This document shows, piece after piece, positions 32,380-42,536 of a stretch of DNA of 64,000 bases. The notes below the pieces were generated by a model. It had not been told where the DNA came from. It was given only the letters and a program-made list of their open reading frames with translations, and did no database searches. Made by a program: the position numbers and the translations under genes. Source of the DNA: Symbiodinium natans (Eukaryota; Sar; Dinophyceae; Suessiales; Symbiodiniaceae); assembly GCA_905221605.1 (NCBI GenBank), contig CAJNDS010000447.1:585157-649156 (forward strand), in the 5' to 3' direction. The first letter of the stretch is position 1. Each line of letters starts with the position of its first letter.

Positions 32380-33278
32380 GCGGGTTTCTAGTTCCTGCAA
32401 ATGTGCAAATGGCATAAGATGAGCGTCACCTGCAGCACGTACAACACTCGCCCACTAACATAGGGTCGTAATTAGTACTTAATAGCATTCCCTTATGGTC
32501 CCTATATAGTTATGCTATAACCCTGAACCCCAAACCCTAAACCCTAAACCCCTTAGATTAAAGCCCTAAACCCCTTAGATTGCATGCCCACACATTCTTT
32601 TCCCTCCTGGGTGTCCACGTCGCCCGGGCAGGACTCCCCGACCAGCTGCGATTGGAAGACTGCAGTGCAACGGATGTCGGAAGAAGGTCTCTAGAACTCT
32701 GATTAGAGGAGGGTTTAGGGTTAGGGTTTAGGGTTTAGGGTTTAGGGTTTAGGGGTTTGGGGTTTGGGGTTTGGGGTTTTGGGTTTAGGGTTTGAAAGTT
32801 TCAGGTACGCAAAATGGAGTAGTTTCGCAGTTCAGTTCAGGTTCCACACTCTAAGCCCGGAACGTTGGACACCCCCAAACCCTGAACACTGGAAGCCCTA
32901 AACCCTGGAAGCCGAGGAAACCTAAACCCTAAACCTGAAGTCGACGTGCCTGGGAGTTTTCGGGGATTTGGGGTTTAGGGTTTAGGGTTTCCCCATCTCG
33001 GGGTTTATCCCTTAGGGCCAAGGCTTAGGATTTCGGGCTCAGGGTTCTCTAGGTGCATACAAAGCCTTGCAAAGAGTCAATTCCCATGACTTTGGCACCA
33101 TCTTGCTGTTTCTAAACCCTAAACCCTAACCCCTAAACCCTAAACCCTAAACCCCTTAACAACCCGAAACCCTAAACCCTAAACCCTAAACCCTAAACCC
33201 TAAACCCTAAACCCTAAACCCTAAACCCTAAACCCTAAACCCTAAACCCTAAACCCGAGCGCCCCGCTCTCGGTGCAG
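32380..33278. repeat. Family F repeat, TTTAGGG and CCCTAAA arrays, unique DNA
   Basis: 32460-32525 family F; TTTAGGG/TTTGGGG 32708-32790; CCCTAAA 33113-33255. Confidence 0.85.
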
Positions 33279-33954
33279 CAGTACGTGCTGGGGCATGCTG
33301 TGTCAGCCATGGTTTTGCGCGGATCCCTAAACCCTAAACCCTAAACCCTAAACCCTAAACCCTAAACCCTAAACCCTAAACCCTAAACCCTAAACCCTAA
33401 ACCCTAAACCCTAAACCCTAAACCCTAAACCCTAAACCCGATGCTGGGGTCGACAACTTGTGTGCCACAGTGACGGGCACCTGTCCAGGGGCGCCCCGCT
33501 TGCAGACGTCTACTAGGGTTTCAGGGTTTCAGGGTTTCGGGGTTTAGGTTTAGGGTTTAGGGTTTAGGGTTTAGGGTTTAGGGTTTGGGGTTTAGGGTTT
33601 AGGGTTTAGGGTGTTTCAAATTGTGTTTGCCGTGGCACTCGATGGCCTCAAATTGCGATTGGAGGAAGAAGGGCTCGCCTTGCAGCTGCCCAGCGGAGAG
33701 CCTGCTCACTTCGTCTGTTTGGGCGGACGATCTGGCGATACCCATGGAGTTTAGGGTTTAGGGTTTAGGGTTTAGGGTTTAGGGTTTAGGGTTTAGGGTT
33801 TAGGGGAGTGTAAACATGCAGATGGTGTCATACCGGCTGTAAAAGGGGCAGCCGCTGCAGTCCCTGACGCCCTGGCGTCCGTCGGCCTGCGAATCAACTT
33901 CGCTCCGAATAAATCGGAGGCACTTGTCATATGGAGGGGGCCAGGATCTCGCAA
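33279..33954 (+). pseudogene. Reverse-transcriptase-like coding sequence cut by telomeric arrays (degenerate or intron-bearing)
   Basis: Four open pieces: 33279-33318 (QYVLGHAVSAMVL), 33439-33507 (GVDNLCATVTGTCPGAPRL), 33610-33725 (VFQIVFAVALDGLKLRLEEE...) and 33804-33954 (HADGVIPAVKG ... LRINFAPNKSEALVIWRG). The order PGxP..., F..VF, [YF]ADD-like, G+.+NFAP.KSEAL matches the palm of non-LTR-type reverse transcriptases common in dinoflagellates. The catalytic motif reads HADG, so the second Asp is lost, which argues for an inactive copy. Between pieces lie 111, 102 and 78 nt made largely of CCCTAAA or TTTAGGG. Pieces 2-3 and 3-4 can be joined in frame with GT/GA donors and TTTAG|G acceptors supplied by the telomeric unit itself. 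Confidence 0.55.
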
Positions 33955-34173
33955 GCCCTAAACCCTAAACCCTAAACCCTAAACCGTAAACCCTAAACCC
34001 TAAACCCTAACGCCTAAACCCTAAACCCTAAACCCTAAAACCCTAAACCCTAAACCTAAACCCAGCAATACCTCAGTGTTGATAACCCTAAACCCGTTCA
34101 GACAACCCTGAGGCTCCAAACAACTCGAAACCCTTAGCACCCCCCAAGTCCTGACATGGGTAATACGGTAGTA

Positions 34174-34317
34174 CTTGGAGGTTCATGGCACATACTAACC
34201 AGTTATAACTTTAGTTAGAACTGTACTTATATATAACCATCTTAGGGCACTTAAGGGGCTTATAAGTGGGGTTATAAGTACAGTTGTGATTGGTTAATAA
34301 GTACCATGAACCTCCAA
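34174..34317 (+). mobile_element. Inverted-repeat element, family D
   Basis: CTTGGAGGTTCATGGCAC ... GTACCATGAACCTCCAA with inner TAACCAGTTATAACT / GTTGTGATTGGTTAA. A relative without its left tip is at 58800-58926, and a short fragment at 42105-42155. Confidence 0.6.
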
Positions 34318-34671
34318 ATATAGCTCTCTATTCTAGGGCCCCCTTCAGGGGTCCTTTTCGCAAGGTGCCGTACTATAGAAAAGCCCCCCAAGAAAGGGAC
34401 CCTTATTTTAGAGAACTGCCCATATGGTGATCTAAGGGTCCTGGCTTACTGGGACCTGGGTTTAGGGTTTCCGGGTTTGTTTCGAGTGATGTTTCTTCAG
34501 GACAGGTTATTAGAACTGCTCCTGGTACGCTCTTCAGGCCCCCCTCCCCCCCCTGCTCCCCCCACCCCAGAACCCTAGAATAAGAGTGCTCACCCTAAAC
34601 TCTGAACCCTACACCCTAAACCCTAAACCCTAAACCCTAAACCCTAAACCCTAAACCCTGGAATCGCCCAG

Positions 34672-34718
34672 GTCTGGTTCATCTCGAGTCCTAGCCGGGC
34701 TCCAGATGCGCAGCATTG
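34672..34718 (+). CDS. Candidate exon (VWFISSPSRAPDAQH)
   Basis: TCGCCCAG|G to TTG|GCCTGA; phases 0/2. Between two CCCTAAA arrays. Confidence 0.3.
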
Positions 34719-36025
34719 GCCTGAAGTGTAAAGCTTAAGAGCTTTCAGGCTTCAGGGTTACCCTAAGCCCTAAACTCTAAACCCTAAACCCTAAACCCTA
34801 AACCCCAAACCCTAAACCCTAAATCCTAAACCCTAAACCCTAAACCCTAGACCCTAAACCCTAAACCCTAAACCTTAGGGGGGCCCCCCCGGCAAGTAAC
34901 GAGCGCTCTTGCGTATCTCCCTAGACTGGTAGTCTTCTCCCAGCAGCCGTCGTAGCTTTGAAAGAGAAAGATGAGTAGGACCCATGCTAGGCCCTTATTC
35001 CCTTTTGTTTAGGGCTTCGGGGTTTAGGGTTTAGGGTGTAGGGTTTAGAGTTTATAAGCCCCTCTACACCACCCCCCCCCCCCCCCCCCCCCCCCCGCCC
35101 CCAAGGCCGCAAAACCTCAAACCCCGAACCTCAAAACCCCAGACCCGAAACCCCAAACCCACAGACCCTGAACCCCAAACCCTAAACCCCCAAACCCTCA
35201 AACCCTGATCCCCTAAACCCTAAACCCCAAACCCTCCTCTACGGCCAACTTCCTACCTTGCGCTGCTTTGATGGAGCCCACTGCAAGCCGGCCCGTGGCC
35301 GGCCTGCGGACTCGGTTTTAAGGGCTTACAGTCTAGGGTTTAGGGTTTAGGGTTTAGGGTTTAGGGTTACAGTGCTTTAAACAGGCTTGTAGAACTGACA
35401 AGGTTTATTGGGGTTTGGGGTTTGGTTTAGAGTCTTGTGTTTAGGGTTTATGGGGTCTTGGTTGGGCTTAGAATTTAGGCTCTCCTAATCCACAAGCCCT
35501 GCTACGCTTAGCCTTAAACTTTCAGCGTCGAACTTCGCTAAACTATCCTAAGCTGCCTTGAGCCAATGTCGCAAACTACCCCAAGCCCCAACCCTTCCTC
35601 CCCCAGCGCTGCTACGTCCAAGCGTCCGCAGTCAGGCGCCCTAAGCACTAAACTCTATAAACCCCTATAGGGTTTAGGGCTTAGGGTTGAGGGTTTAGGG
35701 TTTCGCAACCCTAAGCCCGAAGCCCGAAACCCTAAACCCTAAGCGCAGAATGGGCACGGGCCACGAAGCCTCGAATGTAGCCTAGTGTCACGCGGGAGAG
35801 GGCCTGAACTTGATAGGGTCCAGGGATTAGGGTTTAGGGTTTAGGGTTTAGGGCCCCATATTTTCTAGGGTTCCTGGAGGGTTTATGCCCCAAAGCCCTA
35901 GAACTTTTCGGGTTGAGGGTTTCTTTAGGGTTTAGGGTGTCGGGGTTAGCTTCATTTTTGCGCTTTTGGGCTTGGGTGGTTACGAGTGTAAGAATGTTGG
36001 GTTTCTTTTTGTTTGAAAGGTTATA

Positions 36026-36139
36026 TTAGCATGCCCAGTAGTACCCTTATTCCCTTCTTGGGGGGTTTAGGTTCCCTTATAAACCCCTTTAAGCAAAAAA
36101 AGGGCACCCTTTTTAAGCCTAGGTTACTGGGCAGCCTAG
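36026..36139 (+). mobile_element. Inverted-repeat element, family G
   Basis: TTAGCATGCCCAGTAGTACCC ... AGGTTACTGGGCAGCCTAG; interior GGTTCCCTTATAAACCCC as in the other copies. Confidence 0.5.
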
Positions 36140-36423
36140 TCTTTTTGTTTGAAAGTTTATAGGGCTTCAGGACTTCAGGACTTCAGAGCTTCAGAGCTTT
36201 CGGCTCTTAGGGCTTTTGGCGACCTGCGTGCTTTCTAGGGTTTAGGGGTTTAGGGGTTTAAGGTCTAGGGTTCAGGGTTTAGGGTTTAGGTTAGGGTTTA
36301 GAGAAGAGGGTTTAGGGTTTAGGGCTTAAGGGTTTCGCCCTTAGGGGTCTAGAGGCTTTCGGGACTTAGGGTTTGAGCGTGTAGGGTTAAGGGGCCTTAC
36401 GGGCTTGTAACCTTCGTTTCCAG

Positions 36424-36445
36424 GTGTTCTGGTGTGGCCGAAGCA
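36424..36445 (+). CDS. Candidate microexon (VFWCGRS)
   Basis: CGTTTCCAG|G to AGCA|GTAAGC, 22 nt, phases 0/1. Both splice sites are strong. A second consensus donor (CGC|GTGAGT, 36575) lies 130 nt downstream with no clear acceptor for its exon. Confidence 0.35.
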
Positions 36446-36499
36446 GTAAGCCTTTTCAAAGAAGGAACACAAACATCGTTGCAGTGTGCAGCCCTAAAC

Positions 36500-37368
36500 T
36501 CGGAACCCTAAACCCTAAACCCTAAGCCCTAGACCCTATGCCCTAAGCCCTAAACCCTTCCGGTCCTCGCCCGCGTGAGTAATTTGCCGCACGCCCAGTG
36601 AACACACCGCCTGGCTCGAACCTGCTCTCCCTTAGCCTGCTTGAGCCGGTTAAGCCGGTTGAGGGTTCAGGGTTGAGGGTTTAGGGTTTTCCTAAACCCG
36701 AAACCCTCAACCCTAAACCCTCAACCCGAGAAGCCGTCATCCCCCTAAGCCTCCAAAAAAACCCTGCCCCCTCCATCCCACTACCAATTGCTTAAGAACC
36801 ACGAAAAAATATTTTTGTCTTCCTTAGAGGTTGTCTAATTTTTGAAAGATGCAAAATATTCTTCCTTATTTCGGGGTAATATAGGGATTATCATTTGTTA
36901 TTGTTCTGGATTTCTTAAGCGAATAGTAGCCCACATTCGAGGTTTCAGGGCTTAGGGCTAGGGGAACGTCTTTGGAAGGGTTTAGGGCCAGTTTGGGGTT
37001 TAGGTTTTAGGGTTTAGGGTGTAGGGTTTAGGGTGTAGAGTTTAGGATTTAGGGTTGAGGGTTCATAGTTGAGGGTTTAGGGTGAGACTGCAACACCTTA
37101 TAGAGCATCCCCTCCGACGTAGGCCTTAGAGGGCGTTTCGAGCTGAAGGCAGGTAGCCCAATACCCCTTAGAAAGGAATATGCTTTGAACCATGTCAGGG
37201 TTCGGGTTTAGGGTTTAGGGTTTAGGGTGTAGGGTGTAGTTAGGGTTCAGAGTTTAGGGTTTAGGGTGTGGGGTGTAGTTAGGGTTCAGAGTTTAGGGTT
37301 TAGGGTATATTCCTTAATGAGGGGATATGATTGGGTTCTTTGGGCACCTCTGGGTAGGCTTGTGCCAG
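36500..37368. repeat. CCCTAAA and degenerate TTTAGGG/TGTAGGG
   Basis: 36500-36560 CCCTAAA; 36780-36930 AT-rich unique; 37010-37085 and 37205-37310 TTTAGGG mixed with GTGTAGGG and GTTCAGAG units. Confidence 0.85.
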
Positions 37369-37491
37369 CAAGCGGTGTGCGACTTATTTCGCTGCAAGGC
37401 TCCACCTTTTTAGATAATGCCCCCCGCTTTCACCCCAAGTTTCGTCCGACTGGTCGGGTCAGGGTGACAAAAAGAAGAGCTGCGAATGCGG
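37369..37491 (+). CDS. Candidate exon (SGVRLISLQGSTFLDNAPRF...)
   Basis: TGTGCCAG|C to GCGG|GTTTGG, 123 nt, phases 1/1, 40 codons ending VRVTKRRAANA. The donor is the first base of a GTTTGGGG/GTTTAGGG tract. One of the longest anonymous exons. Confidence 0.45.
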
Positions 37492-37553
37492 GTTTGGGGT
37501 TTAGGGTTTCGGGTTGCGGGGTTTAGGGTTTAGGGCTTAGGGTTTAGGGCCAG

Positions 37554-37656
37554 CAGTTTGGATGCTGACTTACGGGATACAAGGTTCAAGGCAGCCCTAA
37601 ACGCTTCACACATGAGCGCCCGAAAAAACAGAGGGACAATACTTGAAGCTTCATGA
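37554..37656 (+). CDS. Candidate terminal exon (SLDADLRDTRFKAALNASHM...TGA)
   Basis: GGGCCAG|C opens a frame to TGA at 37654-37656, ending SARKNRGTILEAS. Hydrophilic and helix-forming. A stop inside a natural-looking frame suggests a gene end. Confidence 0.4.
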
Positions 37657-37759
37657 TTGGTTCAAGCACGGGTTTTAGGGTCCCTAAACCCTAGGCCCTA
37701 GACCCTGTAGGGCTTGGTACGGGGGTTCCATTTGTTCAGGCCTCTAACCCCTAGGCTCA

Positions 37760-38563
37760 AAACCCTAAATCCTTAACCCTTAAACCCTAAACCCTCAACT
37801 CTAAACCCTAAACCCTAATCTAACCCTTGCTCAACAACCCTTCATCATAAGGCCTTTAGCCCAAAAACCTTTTTTTATCCAGGAGTCCTTTGAGCCTTTG
37901 GGGCTAACGCAAAGGGGTTTAGGGGTCTAGGGTTTAGGGTTTAGGGTTCAGGGCTTTTCTAGGACAAGACCCAGAAATAGCTCCACAAAACCCATTGCGA
38001 AAACCACATTAAGTTTTCCTCCCCTATAAACCCTATAAACCCTATAAGCCCCAAACCTAAACCCCATAAACCCTACATACCCCCAGACAGCCTAAACCCC
38101 ATAAATTGCCCTATAAACCCTTTAAACCCTAAACCTAACCTCCATAAGCCCTAAACCCTAAAGCCCTAAACCCCATAAACCCTATAAACCCTACAAAGCC
38201 GAAAGCCCTAGACCCCACAAACCCATAAACCCTATAAAGCCTACACACCCTAAACCTAAACTCCATAAACCCATAAACCCAACAAACCCGAACAACCCTA
38301 AACCTAAACTCCCACCATAAACCCTAGCCCCTATAAATCCCTAAACCTAAACTCCCCAAACAACCCAAAAAAAAACACACACTCTAAACCCCCTAAACTC
38401 CATAAACCCTAGTCCCTGTAAATCCCTAAACCTAAACTCCCCAAACATCCATAAAACCATAAACCCATAAACCCTAAACCCCCGTAAACCTAAACTCCCC
38501 AAAAAAAACATAAGCTCTAAACCCCCTAAACTCCATAAACCCTAGTCCCTGTAAATCCGGCAG
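37760..38563. repeat. Highly diverged CCCTAAA/CCCATAAA region
   Basis: Units drift to CCCTATAAA, CCATAAACC and AAACCTAAACTCC, with a partly repeated CTAAACCCCCTAAACTCC block (38384, 38518). Looks like an old array. Confidence 0.85.
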
Positions 38564-38617
38564 GAGCATGGGGAGTTCCTCCAGTTCCGAGGGGATCCCG
38601 GAGGCCCCGTACTCGAG
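38564..38617 (+). CDS. Candidate exon (EHGEFLQFRGDPGGPVLE)
   Basis: CGGCAG|G to GAG|GCGGCA (GC donor); 18 codons, phases 0/0. Followed within 10 nt by a 13-copy TTTAGGG array. Confidence 0.45.
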
Positions 38618-38624
38618 GCGGCAG

Positions 38625-38715
38625 GGGTTTAGGGTTTAGGGTTTAGGGTTTAGGGTTTAGGGTTTAGGGTTTAGGGTTTAGGGTTTAGGGTTTAGGGTTT
38701 AGGGTTTAGGGCTTC
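38625..38715. repeat. TTTAGGG array, about 12 units
   Basis: Near-perfect, starts inside or just after candidate exon 38564-38617. Confidence 0.97.
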
Positions 38716-38765
38716 GGGCTTAGGGTTGAGGGTTTAGGGGTTGAGGATGTCGGTTTATGGGTTAA

Positions 38766-38849
38766 CTTGGAAGGCCTTTTGACTTAGTCTACTTAGTATT
38801 ACCTGGAAACCCTTTCATTCTTGCTTACTAAGCCAAAAGCGTTTCCAAG
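38766..38849 (+). mobile_element. Inverted-repeat element (CTTGGAAGGCCTTTTGACTTAG)
   Basis: CTTGGAAGGCCTTTTGACTTAG ... CTAAGCCAAAAGCGTTTCCAAG, 84 bp. Fragments at 26262-26276 and 27385-27405 (ACTTACTAAGTCAAAAGGG). Confidence 0.6.
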
Positions 38850-38930
38850 TAGGGTGTCGGGCCTGTGTTTGGACGTAGGGTTCTCAAAGGATTGCGGATT
38901 TCGGTTGTGCTGAAGGTTGTGTTACTTAAG

Positions 38931-39042
38931 GGCCCCAGCATAAAACATGGAGCCACTCAAAAGAAGCACCACCCCCTAAAAAGAAGCAGAAGAAGAAGGG
39001 ACCCTAGTCCTAGTTCAAAGCAGCCCCATTACGGCTTGCCGG
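38931..39042 (+). CDS. Candidate exon, basic Arg/Ser-rich (GPSIKHGATQKKHHPLKRSR...)
   Basis: TTACTTAAG|G to CCGG|GTATGT, 112 nt, phases 0/1. Includes RRRRDPSPSS, similar to RS-type basic tracts. Located 81 nt after an inverted-repeat element. Confidence 0.45.
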
Positions 39043-39144
39043 GTATGTAGACTTAGGACAATTTTTTGCCCGGGTGGGGTGGGGGGGTTTGGCTTCAAAG
39101 ATTCTCTGACCTCGTACTTAATGAGGGTTTCCGGGTGTGCCTCA

Positions 39145-39405
39145 ATGGTTCACGGGCGTTCCTTAGTAGGTAATAAGCATCTTCCCTCGTACTGGGCTTG
39201 TGTTCAGGAGCTTGAACTACTTTCCCAGACTGTAGCATCTACTATGTAGCCTTATGGGGCTGCTGTCCTGTTCCGCGTCGGGGTTCGCTCAGCGATTGCA
39301 TCTGCATTGCCTGTCCGCGCGACCGCGGCACAAGCTTCGCTTAATCAGAGAGTCCAGGCTCACACTGGCATCACCACACCGTACCCCTCAGAGCCACCCT
39401 ACTAA
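39145..39405 (+). pseudogene. Open frame with one in-frame TAG
   Basis: ATG-initiated frame (KHLPSYWACVQELELLSQTV...) stops at TAG 39247-39249 and continues in the same frame (AAVLFRVGVRSAIASALPVR...) to TAA 39403-39405. The two halves could be neighbouring exons, a decayed gene, or chance; no AG|G edge or donor fits cleanly. Confidence 0.25.
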
Positions 39406-39552
39406 ACCATAAGCTTATTCCCTAAGCACAGACCTCCTCAACCCTTGACCGAGCACGAGTCCTGCAACCACCATGCCCTCCAACATCGAACGGTCTGAAG
39501 AGCCTCTCGAAAACAGCTGCTCAAAGGGTTGAGGGTTTAGTTTAGGGTTTAG

Positions 39553-39684
39553 GGTTTTCGACTACCCCCTACGAGCCCTGAAACCCCATAAGCCAACAAC
39601 CGCCGACCACGCTGTTGAGCATCATGCATTGGGCGCCATGACAGCTCAAGAGGTGACGGGCTCAGCTGCAAACCCCGAGGACAG
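39553..39684 (+). CDS. Candidate exon with telomere-supplied acceptor (VFDYPLRALKPHKPTTADHA...)
   Basis: The acceptor is TTTAG|G of the last telomeric unit; the exon runs 132 nt to GACAG|GCTCCC, phases 2/2, 43 codons including VEHHALGAMTAQEVTGSAAN. A TA microsatellite begins 20-30 nt downstream. Confidence 0.45.
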
Positions 39685-40019
39685 GCTCCCCAAAACCAAC
39701 AGTTATATATGCATATAAATAGTATATATATATATATATATAGAGTATGTGTATATATATATATACATATCTTTATATATATATACATATATAAACATAT
39801 ATGTATGTATATACATATATATATATATACATATACAAATTTGGTTTAGTATACATTATTCTCGGAGTCTTAGGGCAAAGATTCAGACCTTTGAGCGTGA
39901 TGAGCTTTATATAGAAACTCTAATCTCGGGGCATCTCGCGGTCAGGTGCCTAGTCTCTGCACCGACCCTAAACCCTAAATCCTCAACCCTCAGCCCATCT
40001 GGGCTCTATACTTTTGCTT

Positions 40020-40112
40020 CGTAGCTGAGTGAGCACACTTTACACTTGTTGGGGTACAATAGTCCCCTACAGAACTGGAAGTGTACACTTTTTTGTGGCT
40101 TATGAACGCAGC
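40020..40112 (+). repeat. Dispersed repeat family E (ACTTGTTGGGGTACAATAGTCC)
   Basis: Aligns by eye with 51160-51258 over about 90 bp: CTGA(G/C)TGAG...CTTTACACT...CCCCTACAGAA...GTGCACTTTT...GGCTTATGAAC..GCAAC. The second copy lies at the start of intron 2 of the membrane-protein gene, next to the GTACCT donor. Confidence 0.55.
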
Positions 40113-40565
40113 AACTAAGTTATACTAACAGTCCTGAGTAGGGATTTGAATAGGGGGGGGGGGGGGGCGGGGCACTATAATCCCTATTAAGGGCTGTAAC
40201 CCATCTAGGCCCTATGACTTATGGACCATACAAATGGCAAGGGTTCGGTGAACAGCCTTGTTCTTGCAGCCTTTGGCAGAGCATCGACCCCCAAGGTGCC
40301 TGGAACTTTACACTCTTGGGGGGTTCCCTCAGCCCTCAACCCTAAACCCTAAACCCTAGACCCTAAACCCTAATCCTAAACCCTAAACCCAAAAGCCCTA
40401 AACCCTAAACCTAAATACCCCTAAACCCTAAACCCTAACCCTAAACCCTGAATATCTCTAAGCCCTAATCCCTGGCAACCCAGTTGAGGGCCGTTGTAGT
40501 TCCACTTATAACTATGGGTGGTAGACCTCCTGTAGCGCTCTGCGCCTTCGAGCACAATAGGACTT

Positions 40566-40682
40566 CTTCGTAGCCCAGCGGTACTCTTTTGCGCGTTGCT
40601 TCGTTCTAGGTTCCCTTCTAAAGCAACAGACCCCCAAAACGGGTACCCTTCTCACACTATTCTGATACCAAGACAAATTCGG
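40566..40682 (+). mobile_element. Diverged family A element
   Basis: CTTCGTAGCCCAGCGGTAC ... GGGTACCCTTCTCACACTATTC ... ATACCAAG; the interior aligns by eye with the other copies (CAACAGACCCCCAAAACGGGTACCC). Confidence 0.45.
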
Positions 40683-40848
40683 GCGTAGTGTTTAGACGGT
40701 CGCCTGGACCATGGGTAGCCGAAGCCCTAAACCCTAAACACTACGTACAGGTAAAGTATAGTATCAGGTAATCCCTAAAACTCAAAGCCTAGCCTAGACC
40801 CGAAACCCTTAAACCCTAAACCCTCATGAATCCAAAGCCTCGTTTAGC

Positions 40849-41205
40849 ACAACGGTTTCCGGTTGCGGCTTGCCTGCATGTGTGAAATCAGTGCAGCAAC
40901 CGTCGCGAAGTCAGGAGGCATTGCTCAGGCAAAAGCGGTTAGGTCAGCAATACCCGAGTCAGCACATTGATCTCAAGACCGGGCCAATCGCTGAACCTTT
41001 CGTCACTTTCTACGCCGCTGATTTTAGCGGAGCGTTCGGAGATTCGTGAGGAGGTGTTATCGCGGCGATTTCTGCGTTGATCAATCTCGACTATGCTCCG
41101 CGGGTTGACTCACGATGCCTGAACTCGGAAGAGAAACCTGACTTCCTTGACCTCCGCGATTGTTTTTTCTGGGTGTCTCACCAGCCGTTCACGTTCGGGC
41201 AGGAA
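40849..41205 (+). pseudogene. Long coding frame with an in-frame TGA and a GTAAGT donor
   Basis: The frame is open from about 40822 to 41244 except for TGA at 41047-41049. Before it: QHIDLKTGPIAEPFVTFYAA...SGAFGDS; after it: GGVIAAISALINLDYAPRVD ... DLRDCFFWVSHQPFTFGQE, ending at GAA|GTAAGT. Alternatives: a decayed gene, two exons split at GTGAG|G (41050), or selenocysteine. No telomeric unit lies inside the 357 nt. Family not recognised. Confidence 0.4.
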
Positions 41206-41570
41206 GTAAGTTCACTGCTGGGCTTCACCTGGAATTTGAGGGTTTAGATTTAGGGTTCAGGGATCCTGCAAGTAGTAGCCCCTAAACCCTAAACCCCAAA
41301 CCTAAACCCTAAACCCTAAACCCTTAAAGTTAGGGGAACTACAGTATAAAAAAAGAGGACACATCACCAGCTTCGTGCCCGAACTATATATAATCCTAGG
41401 GGTCCCCTGCTTGTAAAGACCCAAAAGCCACAACTGTAGGGTATATGGACCCTCGGAGTAAGCCCTAGAACTAAACCCTAGCCCTAAACCCTAAACCCTA
41501 AACCCTAAACCCTAAACCTTATAAACCCTCACCCTCAACCTCAAAAAACCCATCGGGCTTCGGCTACAAG

Positions 41571-41604
41571 GCCTCGGAGCCGGATGCCAAGAGGCAGCTC
41601 TTGG
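41571..41604 (+). CDS. Candidate microexon (ASEPDAKRQLL)
   Basis: GCTACAAG|G to TTGG|GATCTT (GA donor); phases 0/1. The upstream frame is also open (GFGYK), so the exon may start earlier. A TTTAGGG array follows within 15 nt. Confidence 0.3.
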
Positions 41605-41996
41605 GATCTTCGGGTTTAGGGTTTAGGGATAGGGTTTAGGGTTTAGGGTTTAGGGTTTAGGGTTTAGGGTTTAGGGTTCAGGGTTTAGGGTTTGGGGTTT
41701 TGGGTTTAGGGTTTAGGGTTTAGGGTTTAGGGTTTAGGTCGCATGGGCAAGCAGGCAGGCTGGTCAGTGTTTACTTGGGTGTTGTTCGGGGAGCCATTTG
41801 CAAGTAACCTTTAAGGTCATAACTAAGGGCTCCAATTAGGGGTTACGCAGGGATGACATAGTTGCAGCTTTTCTCGGGTTGTAAGTGAGGGTTTCGGGTT
41901 CAGGGTTTAGGGTTTAGGGTTTAGGGTTGAGGGTTGAGGGGTCGATGGCCGGATTTTCGAGCCTGATGGAGAAGCAATTTTTTTGCAGCAGAGAGA

Positions 41997-42105
41997 TTGC
42001 ATTGTCGAGGGTTCCAAGTATGGGCCCTTAGTTTGGGTCCTTTGTTATGTAACCCTTCATGTACACTATACACAAGAAGGGCCCACAACACTTGGAAGTT
42101 CCGTA
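41997..42105 (+). mobile_element. Inverted-repeat element (TTCCAAGTATGGGCCCTT)
   Basis: GGTTCCAAGTATGGGCCCTTAG ... AAGAAGGGCCCACAACACTTGGAAG. A similar arm (GGGTTCCGGAGTATGGGCCC) is at 1968-1990. Confidence 0.45.
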
Positions 42106-42536
42106 CTTTGGTACTGATAGCCCTACTTATACGTGCGCATGAACCTCCAAGTACTTCGGATCCCTATAAACAAGGGGGTAGAGCACCCTAAATTCTAAAC
42201 CCTAAACCCTAAAACCTTAACCCTAAACCCTGAATCCTAAGCCTAAACCCTAAGCCCTGAACCTTAAACCCTAAACCCTGAACCTTAAATAAGGGCAACC
42301 TTAGGTATTGGAGACTTTTACAGCCCCAAGGTGGCGATGTTACTGTTAGTTAGGGTCTTGTTTGTGGCTATTTGGGCTTTTTTCGTGGATTATGAAACCC
42401 CAAACCCCAAACCCTAAACCCTAAACCCTGAACCCTAAACCCTAAACCCTGAACCCTAAACCCTAAACCCTAAACCCTAAACCCTAGCCCTAAACCCTAA
42501 ACCCTGAACCCCAAGTTGCTTTGGAGTGACGCGCAG

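Larger units (their letters stand above)
33955..36423. repeat. Repeat-rich stretch with one candidate exon
   Basis: CCCTAAA 33956-34063, 34610-34660, 34770-34875; family D element; poly-C 35072-35096; short TTTAGGG runs 35335-35365, 35835-35850, 36236-36330; family G copies. 35250-35320 and 35460-35640 are unique without supported exons. Confidence 0.8.
39700..40848. repeat. TA microsatellite, family E and A repeats, CCCTAAA
   Basis: TA/TATG 39705-39835; family E 40020-40112; poly-G 40147-40166; CCCTAAA 40335-40455; family A copy 40566-40682. Confidence 0.85.
41206..42536. repeat. Telomeric arrays in both orientations with elements
   Basis: CCCTAAA 41280-41330 and 41478-41520; TTTAGGG 41612-41738; inverted-repeat element 41997-42105; CCCTAAA 42190-42300 and 42395-42510. 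Exon 41571-41604 sits inside. Confidence 0.85.
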
